From Janibacter sp. Soil728 (lineage in GTDB: Bacteria > Actinomycetota > Actinomycetes > Actinomycetales > Dermatophilaceae): 64,000 bases of DNA. The stretch is taken from assembly GCF_001428305.1 (NCBI RefSeq), contig NZ_LMRZ01000004.1, positions 445,913 to 509,912 on the forward strand. Direction: 5' to 3'. The notes under the pieces were generated by a model that saw only the letters and a program-made list of their open reading frames with translations, made no database searches and was not told where the DNA came from. Positions 9,147 through 17,161 of the stretch are shown one piece after another. How positions within the stretch are numbered: position 1 is the first letter of the stretch; the number at the start of each line of letters is the position of its first letter. A program made the position numbers and the translations under genes.

Positions 9147-9910
9147 GGCTCACCGTCGTCGGCTGTTCCGGCTCCTTCGCAGGACCGGACTCGCCCGCCT
9201 CGTGCTACCTCGTGACCGCCGAGCACGAGGGCCGTACCTGGCGCCTCGTCCTCGATCTGGGCAACGGCGCACTCGGCGCGCTGCAGCGGCACACCGACCT
9301 CGCCGACATCGACGCGGTCCTGATCAGCCACCTGCACCCCGACCACTGCATCGACCTGACCGGTCTGTACGTCACACGCACCTACCGTCCGGAGGGCCCG
9401 CTCACCGGACGGCTGCCCGTCTACGGTCCGGCCGGGAGCGAGCAGCGGCTCACCGATGCCTACGAGGGCATGGCCGAAGGGGGGATGTCCGGCGTCCTCG
9501 ACTTCCGCCGGATCTCCACGAGCGTCCCGACGCACATCGGTCCTTTCGTCGTGCGGTCCTTCCGCGTCGACCATCCCGTGGAGGCCTACGGCTTCCGGGT
9601 CGAGGCCGACGGCGCGGTCCTCGCCTACAGCGGTGACACCGATGTCTGCGATGCTCTCGGGCCCCTCTTCGCCGGCGCCGATCTCGTGCTCGCCGACTCC
9701 GCCTTCGTCGAGGGACGCGATGAGGTGCGCGGTGTCCACCTCACCGGACGGCGTGCTGCTGAGGCCGCGCTGGCTGCTGGTGGGGTCGGTCGCCTGATGC
9801 TCACCCACATCCCTGCGTGGAATGACCCGGAGGTCTGCCGGGCGCAGGCGGCCGAGGTGTGGCCCGGCGAGGTCGAGCTGGCCCGCCCGGACGCGACCTA
9901 CGAGATGTGA
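9143..9910 (+). CDS. MBL-fold metallo-hydrolase (cyclic nucleotide phosphodiesterase-like)
   Basis: 255 residues. The most likely start is TTG at 9143, overlapping the murI stop (TTGA), because [24 protein letters not shown] places the fold's first strand at the N-terminus. The metal motif [11 protein letters not shown] is intact, followed by [17 protein letters not shown] and a late LTHIPAWN. These fit the RNase Z-like/cyclic phosphodiesterase branch of the fold. The substrate is unknown. This family commonly sits between murI and rph in actinobacteria; here rph is about 9 kb away. The rare TTG start fits low-level translation through coupling. Confidence 0.85.
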   Translation: MRLTVVGCSGSFAGPDSPASCYLVTAEHEGRTWRLVLDLGNGALGALQRHTDLADIDAVLISHLHPDHCIDLTGLYVTRTYRPEGPLTGRLPVYGPAGSEQRLTDAYEGMAEGGMSGVLDFRRISTSVPTHIGPFVVRSFRVDHPVEAYGFRVEADGAVLAYSGDTDVCDALGPLFAGADLVLADSAFVEGRDEVRGVHLTGRRAAEAALAAGGVGRLMLTHIPAWNDPEVCRAQAAEVWPGEVELARPDATYEM

Positions 9911-10731
9911 GCCTCCCACCGCTGGAGATCAGCGACGTCATCACGCCGGGGCCGGTCCGCCGATCGGAGGCCGTGGCGCGCCTGCGAGCGGCCGGGCAGC
10001 TGCCGGCAGCGCGTCTCGTCGAGCGGATGCCGGCCACGGACGACGTCCTCGACGACGCGCACGTCGTGGCGCTCATGCGCCGTGTGCACGCCGAGCTGCA
10101 GCGGCTCGGGGAGGAGCTGCAGCTGCCGCACCGGGTCGCCGAGGACCTGGACCGGCTGCGGGAGCGAGCGGGGCGCCCCCTTCGTCGGGTCGTCGACCTG
10201 GGCTGCGGCAGCGGGTACGTGCTGCGGTGGCTGAGCCACGCGCCGTCGATGGCGGGGGTCGAGCTGGTCGGGGTGGACCACGACCCCGGGCTGATGGAGT
10301 GGGCCGCGCGGCTCGGCGCGGCCGACGGGTGCCGCGCGCGCTTCGTCGTGGGGGACGCCCTGGCGCCCGGAGTCGCGATCGAGGACCCCGAGGCGACGGT
10401 CGTCATCTCGAGCGGCGTCCTGCACCACCTGTCGGCGCAGGACCTGCGGGGCTTCTTCGCCGCGCACGAGGCGGCCGGCGTCGCCGGGTTCGCGCACTAC
10501 GACCCGGAGCCCGGATGGTTGACCAACCTCGGCTCGTGGGTCTTCCACCGGGCACGGATGCGCGAGGCGGTCTCCCGCCATGACGGCAACCTGTCGATGC
10601 GGCGTGCCCACCCGGCCGCCGTGCTCCGCGACGCCGTCGCCGCCGGTGCGCCGGGCTACTCCGCCGAGTGCGCGAGCGGCCAGAGCGTGCTGCGGGTGCT
10701 GCGTCCCGTCACGGGGACGAAGGGAGCCTGA
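9907..10731 (+). CDS. Class I SAM-dependent methyltransferase
   Basis: 274 residues from GTG at 9907, overlapping the MBL gene stop. A SAM-binding motif (VDLGCGSGYVLRWL) is near residues 98-111, with an acidic residue at the end of strand 2 (GVDHDPGLMEWA) and VISSGVLHHL as motif IV. The N-terminal 90 residues are helical and probably form a substrate lid. The substrate is unknown. It is coupled (TGATG) to a small membrane protein, and such pairs occur in lipid or polyketide modification loci; no polyketide synthase is in this window. Confidence 0.8.
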   Translation: MSLPPLEISDVITPGPVRRSEAVARLRAAGQLPAARLVERMPATDDVLDDAHVVALMRRVHAELQRLGEELQLPHRVAEDLDRLRERAGRPLRRVVDLGCGSGYVLRWLSHAPSMAGVELVGVDHDPGLMEWAARLGAADGCRARFVVGDALAPGVAIEDPEATVVISSGVLHHLSAQDLRGFFAAHEAAGVAGFAHYDPEPGWLTNLGSWVFHRARMREAVSRHDGNLSMRRAHPAAVLRDAVAAGAPGYSAECASGQSVLRVLRPVTGTKGA

Positions 10732-11261
10732 TGGGCTGGGTCCTCGCCCTCACCCTCGTCGTCGGGCTGGACGCGGCGCTCAGCGGGTACCGCGCCGTGC
10801 AGGGACGGTCCGGCCGTCTGCCATCGCGTCGGCGCGACCTCACCGCGCACCTCACCGGTCTCCGGGTGGGCATCATGCTGCTGGCGGTGCCCGTCGTGCT
10901 CGGGGTGATGGCGACGTCCGAGGCCGAGCGCGAGGCGGTCGCCCGTGCCGGTGTCCTCTGGTCGTCCTGGCTGGCCCTGCCGACCGTCCTCGCGCTGCTC
11001 GTGCTGCTGACGCTCACCTGGCGCTGGCGCTACCTCGCCACGGCGCTCGTGCTCGGCCCGATGACCTGGCTGCGCCCGGTGGCTGCCGTGATGGCGGGGG
11101 TCGCCGGCGCCGCCCAGGTCGAGGAGTGGCCGGCCAGGGCGGCGGTGCTGCTCACGGTGGTGGCCGTCCTGGCCGTCGAGCCGGTCGTGGGGCGCGTCTC
11201 GTACTGCAGTTCGGGGGAGAGGCGACGAGATCCCGGGGATCTCACCGGGCTCGCGCGCTGA
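10731..11261 (+). CDS. Hypothetical membrane protein coupled to methyltransferase
   Basis: 176 residues with four or five hydrophobic segments: residues 2-19, 45-62, 75-95, 100-125 and 135-152. A basic loop (RRRD) follows the first. I recognise no family with confidence. The ATG overlaps the methyltransferase stop, so the two are made together, perhaps with the membrane protein placing or supplying a hydrophobic substrate. The last 20 codons overlap one arm of a perfect 14-bp inverted repeat; the Cys/Ser/Arg-rich tail after VVGRV may therefore be a DNA-element insertion rather than original protein. Confidence 0.6.
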   Translation: MGWVLALTLVVGLDAALSGYRAVQGRSGRLPSRRRDLTAHLTGLRVGIMLLAVPVVLGVMATSEAEREAVARAGVLWSSWLALPTVLALLVLLTLTWRWRYLATALVLGPMTWLRPVAAVMAGVAGAAQVEEWPARAAVLLTVVAVLAVEPVVGRVSYCSSGERRRDPGDLTGLAR

Positions 11262-11273
11262 ACTGCAGTACGA
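11199..11273. repeat. 14-bp perfect inverted repeat with nested palindrome
   Basis: TCGTACTGCAGTTC (11199-11212) and its exact reverse complement (11260-11273) enclose a 47-bp loop. A further 4 bp pair outside after one mismatch. Inside the loop GAGATCCC and GGGATCTC make a second 8-bp palindrome around one base. The left arm lies in the end of the membrane-protein gene; the right arm starts at its stop codon. It sits between convergent genes, so it could be a bidirectional terminator, a REP-like element or a protein-binding site. Confidence 0.7.
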
Positions 11274-11292
11274 CACGCGGTCGGCTCCAGCG

Positions 11293-12114
11293 TCAGACGG
11301 GCACGATCATCGGCGTCCCGGCCACGGGGTCCGGGACGGTCACGCACTCGACGCCGAAGACCTCCTGCACCAGCTCCGGGGTGACGACCTCGGTGGGGGA
11401 GCCCTCGGCGACGACGGCGCCGTCGCGCATGGCGATGACGTGGTCGGCATGACGGCACGCCTCGTTGAGGTCGTGCAGAACCATGACGACGGTGATGCCG
11501 CGCTGCTCGTTGAGCTCCCGGAGCAGGCGCAGGACCTCCAGCCGGTGGGCCAGGTCGAGGTAGGTCGTCGGCTCGTCGAGGAGCAGCACAGGGGTCTGCT
11601 GGGCCAGGACCAGGGCGACCCAGACTCGCTGACGCTGACCGCCGGACAGCTCGTCCACGACACGGTCCGCCAGCTGAGAGGTGCCCGTGGCGGCCATGGC
11701 CCCGACGACGGCGTCCTCGTCCTGTGCGGTCCATCGTCCGAAGGCACCTCGGTGCGGGAACCGTCCGCGGGCCACGAGGTCGCGCACGGTGAGCTGTTCG
11801 GGGACGACATTCGTCTGCGGGAGCAGGCCGAGGCTGCGGGCCACCTGACGCGTGGGCAGCGAGTGCACGGGCTGACCGTCGAGCAGGACGGCACCGCCAC
11901 TGGGCCGCAGGACCCGGCCCATGGATCGCAGGAGGGTCGACTTGCCGCAGCCGTTGGGTCCGACGATGGCGGTGACGACCCCGTCCGGCAGCTCCAGGTC
12001 GAGACCCTGCAGGACGGCGCGGTCGCCGTAGCCCACATCCAGTCCGGCGGCCCGTACGAGCGGTCGCTCCTGTGCTGGCGCGGCGGGACCGGTCGAGGTC
12101 GTCGTGGTCGTCAT
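11293..12114 (-). CDS. Iron-siderophore ABC transporter, ATP-binding protein
   Basis: 273 residues. Walker A GPNGCGKST near residues 50-58, Q-loop LLPQ, signature LSGGQRQRV and Walker B VLLLDEPTTYLDLA followed by the switch His are all intact, typical of FepC/FecE-like ATPases. It would power ferric-siderophore uptake with the two permeases upstream in the operon. Its ATG overlaps the permease stop by 4 bp. The first 18 residues (Thr-rich) are not conserved. It is the last gene of a four-gene operon headed by an IdeR-type box, so iron repression is likely. Confidence 0.9.
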   Translation of the reverse strand: MTTTTTSTGPAAPAQERPLVRAAGLDVGYGDRAVLQGLDLELPDGVVTAIVGPNGCGKSTLLRSMGRVLRPSGGAVLLDGQPVHSLPTRQVARSLGLLPQTNVVPEQLTVRDLVARGRFPHRGAFGRWTAQDEDAVVGAMAATGTSQLADRVVDELSGGQRQRVWVALVLAQQTPVLLLDEPTTYLDLAHRLEVLRLLRELNEQRGITVVMVLHDLNEACRHADHVIAMRDGAVVAEGSPTEVVTPELVQEVFGVECVTVPDPVAGTPMIVPV

Positions 12115-13112
12115 GAGGTACGTCCCATCCGATGGAGGAGCCAGAGGAGGTAGGGGGCCCCGAGCGCGGCCGTGACCACGCCGGCCGGCAACGAGGTGGG
12201 GGCAAGGAGGTTCTTGCCGATGACGTCGGCGACGAGGACGAGCAGCGCGCCGATGAGCGCGGCGCACGTCAGGGTGCTCGGCGAGGTCGGACCGACGAGC
12301 CGCCGGGCGATGTGGGGGGCGCCGAGCGCGACGAAGGCGATCGGTCCCGTGACTGCCACCGCCACCCCGGCGAGCAGGGCGGATGCGAGGAGGAGGAGGT
12401 GACGTGTCCGCGTCACGCTGACCCCGGCCCCGATGGCGAGCTCGTCCCCGAGCTCGAGGGTCGCCAGGTGGCGCAGGAGTACATAGGCGAGCGGCAGGGT
12501 GAGGGCGGCCCCCACGAGGATGCTCGTGACGTGGGTCCACGTCCGCGCGTGGAGACTGCCGGCGAGCCACACCTCGGCCGCTCCCAGGCGGTCGACCGGG
12601 ATGCGCGCGATCGTCAGGGTCACGCCGGCGCTCGCGATCGCGTGCAGCCCGATGCCGATGAGGACGAGGCGGGCACCCGACGGGTTGCGGTGCCCGAGCG
12701 CCTGGAGGAGCGCGGTCGCGACCAGCGCTCCCGCTCCGGCGGCGAGCGGCAGCAGTGCCGGGCTGACCGCAGCGCTGATCGCCACGACCGTGGCCAGGCT
12801 CGCTCCGGCGGTCACCCCGACGATGTCGGGGGAGGCCAGCGGGTTGCGCATGAGTCCCTGCATGAGGGTGCCCGATGCACCGAGAGTGGCGCCGGCGCCG
12901 AGCGCCACGAGGATCCGGGGGAGGCGCAGCTCCCGGACGATGAAGACATCACCGGGGTCGCCGAGACCCAGGGCCGCGCCCACGGCGCGGCCGACGGACA
13001 GCTCGCTGGACCCGAGGGCGATGGCGCAGGCCATGGCGGCGAGGACCATCACTGCCAGGGCCGAAGAGAGGACGACCGCCCGTGCTCGGGGCTGCCGGGG
13101 GAAGGCGGTCAC
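12111..13112 (-). CDS. Iron-siderophore ABC transporter permease (FecCD family)
   Basis: 333 residues with about nine hydrophobic segments. FecCD hallmarks are present: LRLPRILVALGAGATLGASGTLMQG near residues 62-86, NPLASPDIVGVTAGA, and GPIAFVALGAPHIARRLVG near residue 260, the loop that meets the ATPase. It is an inner-membrane channel subunit that pairs with the neighbouring permease. It overlaps both neighbours by 4 bp. The substrate is probably a hydroxamate or catecholate iron chelate, but this cannot be decided from sequence by eye. Confidence 0.9.
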   Translation of the reverse strand: MTAFPRQPRARAVVLSSALAVMVLAAMACAIALGSSELSVGRAVGAALGLGDPGDVFIVRELRLPRILVALGAGATLGASGTLMQGLMRNPLASPDIVGVTAGASLATVVAISAAVSPALLPLAAGAGALVATALLQALGHRNPSGARLVLIGIGLHAIASAGVTLTIARIPVDRLGAAEVWLAGSLHARTWTHVTSILVGAALTLPLAYVLLRHLATLELGDELAIGAGVSVTRTRHLLLLASALLAGVAVAVTGPIAFVALGAPHIARRLVGPTSPSTLTCAALIGALLVLVADVIGKNLLAPTSLPAGVVTAALGAPYLLWLLHRMGRTS

Positions 13113-14155
13113 AGGACCCCCTTCGCTCGTGCGGCGATGCGGATGAGCACCGGCGCTCCGATGAGTGCGGTGAGGACCCCTGCCTGGATCTCGGAGGGGC
13201 GGGCGATGACGCGACCGACGAGGTCGGCGGTGAGCAGCACGATCGGGCCGAGCACCGCCGACGTGATCAGCACGTCCCGGTGCGCACCGCCGACGAGGGC
13301 TCGGGCGAGGTGGGGGACGATCAGGCCGAGGAAGGCGATGGGTCCGGCGACCGCGACGGCGACGGCGGACAGCGCAACCGCGGTCGCTCCAGCGAGGAGC
13401 CGGACGCGACGTGGGTGCTGGCCGAGACCGACGGCGGCCTCGTCCCCGAGCGACAGCGCATCCAGCGAGCGGGCCAGCAGCGCGGCCGCGACCAGCCCCA
13501 GACCGACCAGGGGGAGCAGGGGGGAGACCGACGACGCATCACGACCGGCGAGCGAGCCCGCGAGCCAGTGACGCACCTCGTCGGCGTCCGTGTGGTTGAG
13601 CGCGAGGAGGCCCTGGGTCCAGGCCGAGAGCAGCAGGGAGACGATCGCACCCGACAGGGCCAACCGGATCGGGGAGAGGGCATCGCGTCCCGTTCCGGCC
13701 AGCGCGAGGGCGGTGCCCGCGGCGACCGCGCCCCCGACGAAGGCGGCCCACACGGCGTACGAGGCGGGGGCGCCCAGCATGGCCACGACCACGACGACGG
13801 CGAAGCCGGCGCCGGCGGTGATGCCGAGCAGGGTCGGGGAGGCGAGCGGGTTGCGGGTGGCGCCCTGGAGGAGCACGCCCGCCACGGCCAGGCACAGACC
13901 GGCGACGAGACCCGCGACGGTGCGCGGGAGACGCAGGTCCATGACGATGAGGTGGGCCTCGGTGCTCCGCTCCCCGAGGAGGGCCTGGACGACCTCGCGG
14001 GGAGGCAACGGGACCGAGCCGATGGCGAAGCTGGCCAGGACGACGGCCGCGAGGACCACGACGAGCACGGCCGGGACGAGGGTGGCCCGGGCGGCGCCCG
14101 TCCGGGGTGCGCGTGTGGCCGCGCGCACCCCGGACGGACGCAGGTCGACGCTCAC
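13109..14155 (-). CDS. Iron-siderophore ABC transporter permease (FecCD family)
   Basis: 348 residues from GTG at 14155 (VSVDLRPSG), overlapping the binding-protein stop. It is the second FecCD permease: LRLPRTVAGLVAGLCLAVAG, NPLASPTLLGITAGAG and GPIAFLGLIVPHLARALVG. A 24-residue basic N-terminus precedes the first membrane segment. It forms the heterodimeric channel with the next gene product. A longer upstream frame would run into the binding-protein gene and is rejected. Confidence 0.9.
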   Translation of the reverse strand: MSVDLRPSGVRAATRAPRTGAARATLVPAVLVVVLAAVVLASFAIGSVPLPPREVVQALLGERSTEAHLIVMDLRLPRTVAGLVAGLCLAVAGVLLQGATRNPLASPTLLGITAGAGFAVVVVVAMLGAPASYAVWAAFVGGAVAAGTALALAGTGRDALSPIRLALSGAIVSLLLSAWTQGLLALNHTDADEVRHWLAGSLAGRDASSVSPLLPLVGLGLVAAALLARSLDALSLGDEAAVGLGQHPRRVRLLAGATAVALSAVAVAVAGPIAFLGLIVPHLARALVGGAHRDVLITSAVLGPIVLLTADLVGRVIARPSEIQAGVLTALIGAPVLIRIAARAKGVL

Positions 14156-15126
14156 TTGTCGGTGAGCAGGTTGTCCTCGAGGTCGTCGAGCATGGCGTGG
14201 GCCGACCCGATGCCGCCGCCGAGGTTCCAGTGGCTCTCGTCGACGATGACGACGTCGTCCCGCTTGACGGCCGAGAGGTTCTTCCACAGGTCGGTCTTGG
14301 TCCAGTGGTCGAGCTGCTCGTCGAGGGTCCGGTTGCCCTTCTGGGCATAGTGCTCGGACGAGACCATCTGGAAGATCACGTCACCGTCCATCTCCGGGAT
14401 GCGCTCTTCGGAGATCTCGATCAGCTGCTCGGACTTCTCCCAGTCCTTGACCCGCTGGGCCTTGGGCCGCTTCAGGCCGACGTCGCGCAGGACGGAGCCC
14501 GGGAACCCGGTGAGGTAGATGCGCACCTCGTCCGGCATGAAGCGGATGACCGAGGCCTCGGTGTCGGCCTTGCCGGCAGCGACGAGGTCCTTGCTCAGGC
14601 CGTCGACCCGCTTCTCGTAGTCGGCGAGGATCTTCTCGCCCTCCTGCGGCCGGCACAGCGACTCGGCCCACAGGGAGACGTTGTCCTTCCAGCTCACCCC
14701 GATGGTCTCCGAGACGACGGTGGGCGCGATCTTCGACAGCTTGTCGTAGAGGGCCTCGTGGCGCAGCTTCGAGCCGAGGATCAGGTCGGGCTTGAGGGAG
14801 GCGATCTTCTCCAGGTCGGGCTCGATCTCGGTGCCCACCACCTCGGCCTCCTCGACCTCGTCGGGCAGGTACTCGTACCAGTCATCGGTCCACGGCTCGA
14901 CGACGCCGACCGGCGTGACCCCCAGAGCGAGGACCGAGTCGGTCTGGCCCTGGCCGAGGGTGACGACCTTCTTGGGCTCGCACGGGACGTCCGTCGTGCC
15001 CATGGCGTGCTCGACGGAGGCCGAGTTCTCGGAGTCCGCGGAGGCCCCGGGGTCCGAGGATCCGCAGGCTGCGAGGGACAGGGACAGCGCGGTCGCGATC
15101 GCGACCGCTCCAAGGCGTGGTGTCAT
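14152..15126 (-). CDS. Iron-siderophore ABC transporter substrate-binding lipoprotein
   Basis: 324 residues. A lipoprotein signal peptide ends in LAAC with the lipidated Cys at residue 21, so it is anchored outside the membrane. The mature part is a FecB/TroA-like binding protein: VVTLGQGQTDSVLALG, EPDLEKIASLKPDLILG, a helix-rich middle and DESHWNLGGG near the end. ATG 15126 is chosen because it gives the signal peptide and has GGAG about 9 bp before it; an ATG at 15162 would add 12 residues and lie almost in the iron box. It is the first gene of the operon, with the box 53-71 bp upstream. Confidence 0.9.
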   Translation of the reverse strand: MTPRLGAVAIATALSLSLAACGSSDPGASADSENSASVEHAMGTTDVPCEPKKVVTLGQGQTDSVLALGVTPVGVVEPWTDDWYEYLPDEVEEAEVVGTEIEPDLEKIASLKPDLILGSKLRHEALYDKLSKIAPTVVSETIGVSWKDNVSLWAESLCRPQEGEKILADYEKRVDGLSKDLVAAGKADTEASVIRFMPDEVRIYLTGFPGSVLRDVGLKRPKAQRVKDWEKSEQLIEISEERIPEMDGDVIFQMVSSEHYAQKGNRTLDEQLDHWTKTDLWKNLSAVKRDDVVIVDESHWNLGGGIGSAHAMLDDLEDNLLTDK

Positions 15127-15178
15127 CAGGGGGCTCCGGGGTGGGGACGAGGGGCTGGGCATGGAGAAAACTAGGGTG

Positions 15179-15197
15179 TTAGGTAAGGCTAACAACA
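15179..15197. promoter_or_regulatory. IdeR/DtxR-type iron box
   Basis: The 19 bp beginning TTAGGTAAGGCTAAC match 15 of 19 positions of the actinobacterial IdeR/DtxR consensus, with full identity in TTAGGT and GGCTAAC. It lies between the siderophore transport operon (minus) and the S66 peptidase gene (plus), so Fe(II)-bound IdeR could repress one or both. Confidence 0.82.
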
Positions 15198-15274
15198 CTA
15201 GATCTTGCATGACGAGACGCGCCGGTGCCGGAAGGCGGTCGACGTGGGCACCCACCGGCTGGTTGGCTGGCCCC

Positions 15275-16306
15275 ATGGACGCGCGACTGCCCGCCCCCCT
15301 TCGTCCCGGCGACACGATCGCCGTCACCGCACCGAGCAGCGGTGTCCCCCAAGCGCTCTGGCCCCGTCTGGACGCCGCGATCGCACACCTGCGGCGTCGC
15401 GGCTTCGAGGTGCTCGAAGGGGTCTGCCTGCGCGATGCCGACGACCACCACGTCAGTGCCTCGCGGGAGGCCCGCGCCGACGAGCTGATGGCCCTGCTCG
15501 TCGACCCCGACATCGCCGCCGTCGTCCCGCCGTGGGGCGGTGAGACGGGCATCGACGTCCTGCGGTTCCTGGACTTCGAGCTGCTCGCCGAGTGCGACCC
15601 CTGCTGGTACGTGGGGTTCTCCGACCTCACGACCACGATGCTCCCGCTGACCCTGCGCTCCGGGTGGGCGACGCTCCACGGGCAGAACCTCATGGACACG
15701 CCCTACGCGCCTGCGTCCGGCCTGCTCCACTGGCTCGACGTCGTGATGAGCGAAGGGGGTGAGCTCACCCAGTCCGCGGCCACCCACAAGCGGGCGGAGG
15801 GCTGGGACGACTACGTCGCCGACCCGCAGGTCGCCGAGCTGACGCTCAACGACCCGGCCCGGTGGTCACTCCTGGAGGGTGAGGTGGCGGGCTTCGCCGG
15901 CCCGCTCGTCGGTGGGTGCATCGAGGTCCTCTCGCCGCTGGTCGGCACCCCCTTCGCCGACGTGCCCGCGTGGGCCGCCGAGCAGGCGCAGCCGCCGGTC
16001 GTCCTGCTCGAGGCGGCCGAGGGCAATGCCTTCGAGATCGCGCGGGACCTGCACGGGATGCGGCTCGCGGGGTGGTTCGACCGGTGCTCAGGAGTGCTCG
16101 TCGGCCGGACGCCGGCACCGGACGCCCCCACCCTCACCCAGCACGACGCGGTGCGCGACGCCCTCGGAGACCTCGATGTGCCGGTCGTGCTCGACGTCGA
16201 CTTCGGCCACCAGCAGCCGATGATGCCGCTCGTCCTCGGGGTGGAGGCCCGGGTCGAGGTCGGACCGGAAGGTCAACGGATCACACAGGACCTGGGGCGG
16301 TCCTGA
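15275..16306 (+). CDS. S66 family peptidase, MccF/LD-carboxypeptidase-like
   Basis: 343 residues. The N-terminus (LRPGDTIAVTAPSSGVP) and nucleophile region (YVGFSDLTT, Ser116) match the S66 family; LLEAAEGNAFEI and VDFGHQQPMMPLVLG supply the likely Glu and His of the catalytic set. Family members are LD-carboxypeptidases trimming murein tetrapeptides or MccF-type enzymes that cleave microcin C7-like antibiotics. The FGHxxPM element looks closer to MccF. There is no signal peptide, so it acts in the cytoplasm. It diverges from an iron-siderophore operon across an IdeR-type box. ATG at 15275 is chosen because homology starts at once; an ATG at 15209 is possible. Confidence 0.8.
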   Translation: MDARLPAPLRPGDTIAVTAPSSGVPQALWPRLDAAIAHLRRRGFEVLEGVCLRDADDHHVSASREARADELMALLVDPDIAAVVPPWGGETGIDVLRFLDFELLAECDPCWYVGFSDLTTTMLPLTLRSGWATLHGQNLMDTPYAPASGLLHWLDVVMSEGGELTQSAATHKRAEGWDDYVADPQVAELTLNDPARWSLLEGEVAGFAGPLVGGCIEVLSPLVGTPFADVPAWAAEQAQPPVVLLEAAEGNAFEIARDLHGMRLAGWFDRCSGVLVGRTPAPDAPTLTQHDAVRDALGDLDVPVVLDVDFGHQQPMMPLVLGVEARVEVGPEGQRITQDLGRS

Positions 16307-17135
16307 CCCGCTCGAGCACCCAACGCGCGATGCGCTCGCCGATGATCTCGGGGGACCGGGCGAAGGAGTAGTGGTTCACCGGCTTGCCGGGGTCACCCGC
16401 GGCCTTGGCGAAGGTGAACCTCTCGACGTCGGCGCCGACAAACAGAGCGACGAGCGCGTCCACGGCCGCCGGGGGAGCGAGGGAGTCGTTGTCGAGGTCG
16501 ACGACGAGCATCGGGAGCCGTCGATCACGCAGGCCGGTGGTGACGTCCTGGCGGCGAGGGGCGAGACGACCGGTGCGGGCGAAGGCTGCCCACTCCCGCA
16601 TGAGCGTCATCGGCTGGGTGCCGCCGAAGCCGAGCCGTGCGCCGGGCCAGTACCCCAGCACCCGCGAGACCGTCCCGATGAACTGGGTCTGGGCCAGCGT
16701 CTTGAGCCCCTGCTGGGTGCGCCAGTGCGTGCTCCCCGATCCGATGAGCACCACGGCGTCGACGGCCGGCTGGTCACCGGACAGGTGGGTGGCGAGGACG
16801 TGGCCACCGAGGGAATGGCCGAGCGCGACGACCGGGCCGGGGTGCTCTCGACGCACCGACTCCACGACTGCTGGCAGCCACTCGTGGGCCAGCTCCGTGT
16901 AACCGAGGTCCTGACCGCGTCCGGCCAGCGGCCGCGCAGCGCCCTGTCCGGGATAGTCGGCGACGCCCGCCGTCACCCCATGACGGGCGAGCTCGTCGAC
17001 GAAGGGTCCGTAGTAGCCCGCCGGCACGCCCATGGCGGGCAGCACGAGGACGAAGGGGGTCGACCCCTCGGCCTGTGCGACGTGCAGGGCGGTGGTGCCG
17101 CCGTCGGGGAGGGTGATCTCGCTGTGCTGGTTCAC
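16281..17135 (-). CDS. Alpha/beta hydrolase family protein
   Basis: 284 residues from GTG at 17135 (VNQHSEITLPDGG). The fold is shown by an oxyanion segment FVLVLPAMGVPAGYY, the turn DYPGQGAAR and the nucleophile elbow GHSLGGH (Ser near residue 117). A late acidic residue (VVDLDNDSLAP) and a His (NHYSFARSP) could complete the triad. It resembles serine-aminopeptidase/lysophospholipase-like hydrolases; the substrate is unknown. Its 3' end overlaps the convergent S66 peptidase gene by 26 bp. No signal peptide is seen. Confidence 0.75.
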   Translation of the reverse strand: MNQHSEITLPDGGTTALHVAQAEGSTPFVLVLPAMGVPAGYYGPFVDELARHGVTAGVADYPGQGAARPLAGRGQDLGYTELAHEWLPAVVESVRREHPGPVVALGHSLGGHVLATHLSGDQPAVDAVVLIGSGSTHWRTQQGLKTLAQTQFIGTVSRVLGYWPGARLGFGGTQPMTLMREWAAFARTGRLAPRRQDVTTGLRDRRLPMLVVDLDNDSLAPPAAVDALVALFVGADVERFTFAKAAGDPGKPVNHYSFARSPEIIGERIARWVLERVRTAPGPV

Positions 17136-17161
17136 GTCGGTGAGGGTAGACGGTGGTGCCG

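Noticed and set aside
12132..14350. Long plus-strand frames opposite the siderophore permeases
   Set aside because: They are Arg/Gly/Glu-rich antisense frames; the minus strand encodes intact FecCD permeases with matching overlaps.
15209..15275. ATG 15209 as start of the S66 peptidase
   Set aside because: It would add 22 residues without homology and lie next to the iron box; family sequence begins at ATG 15275.
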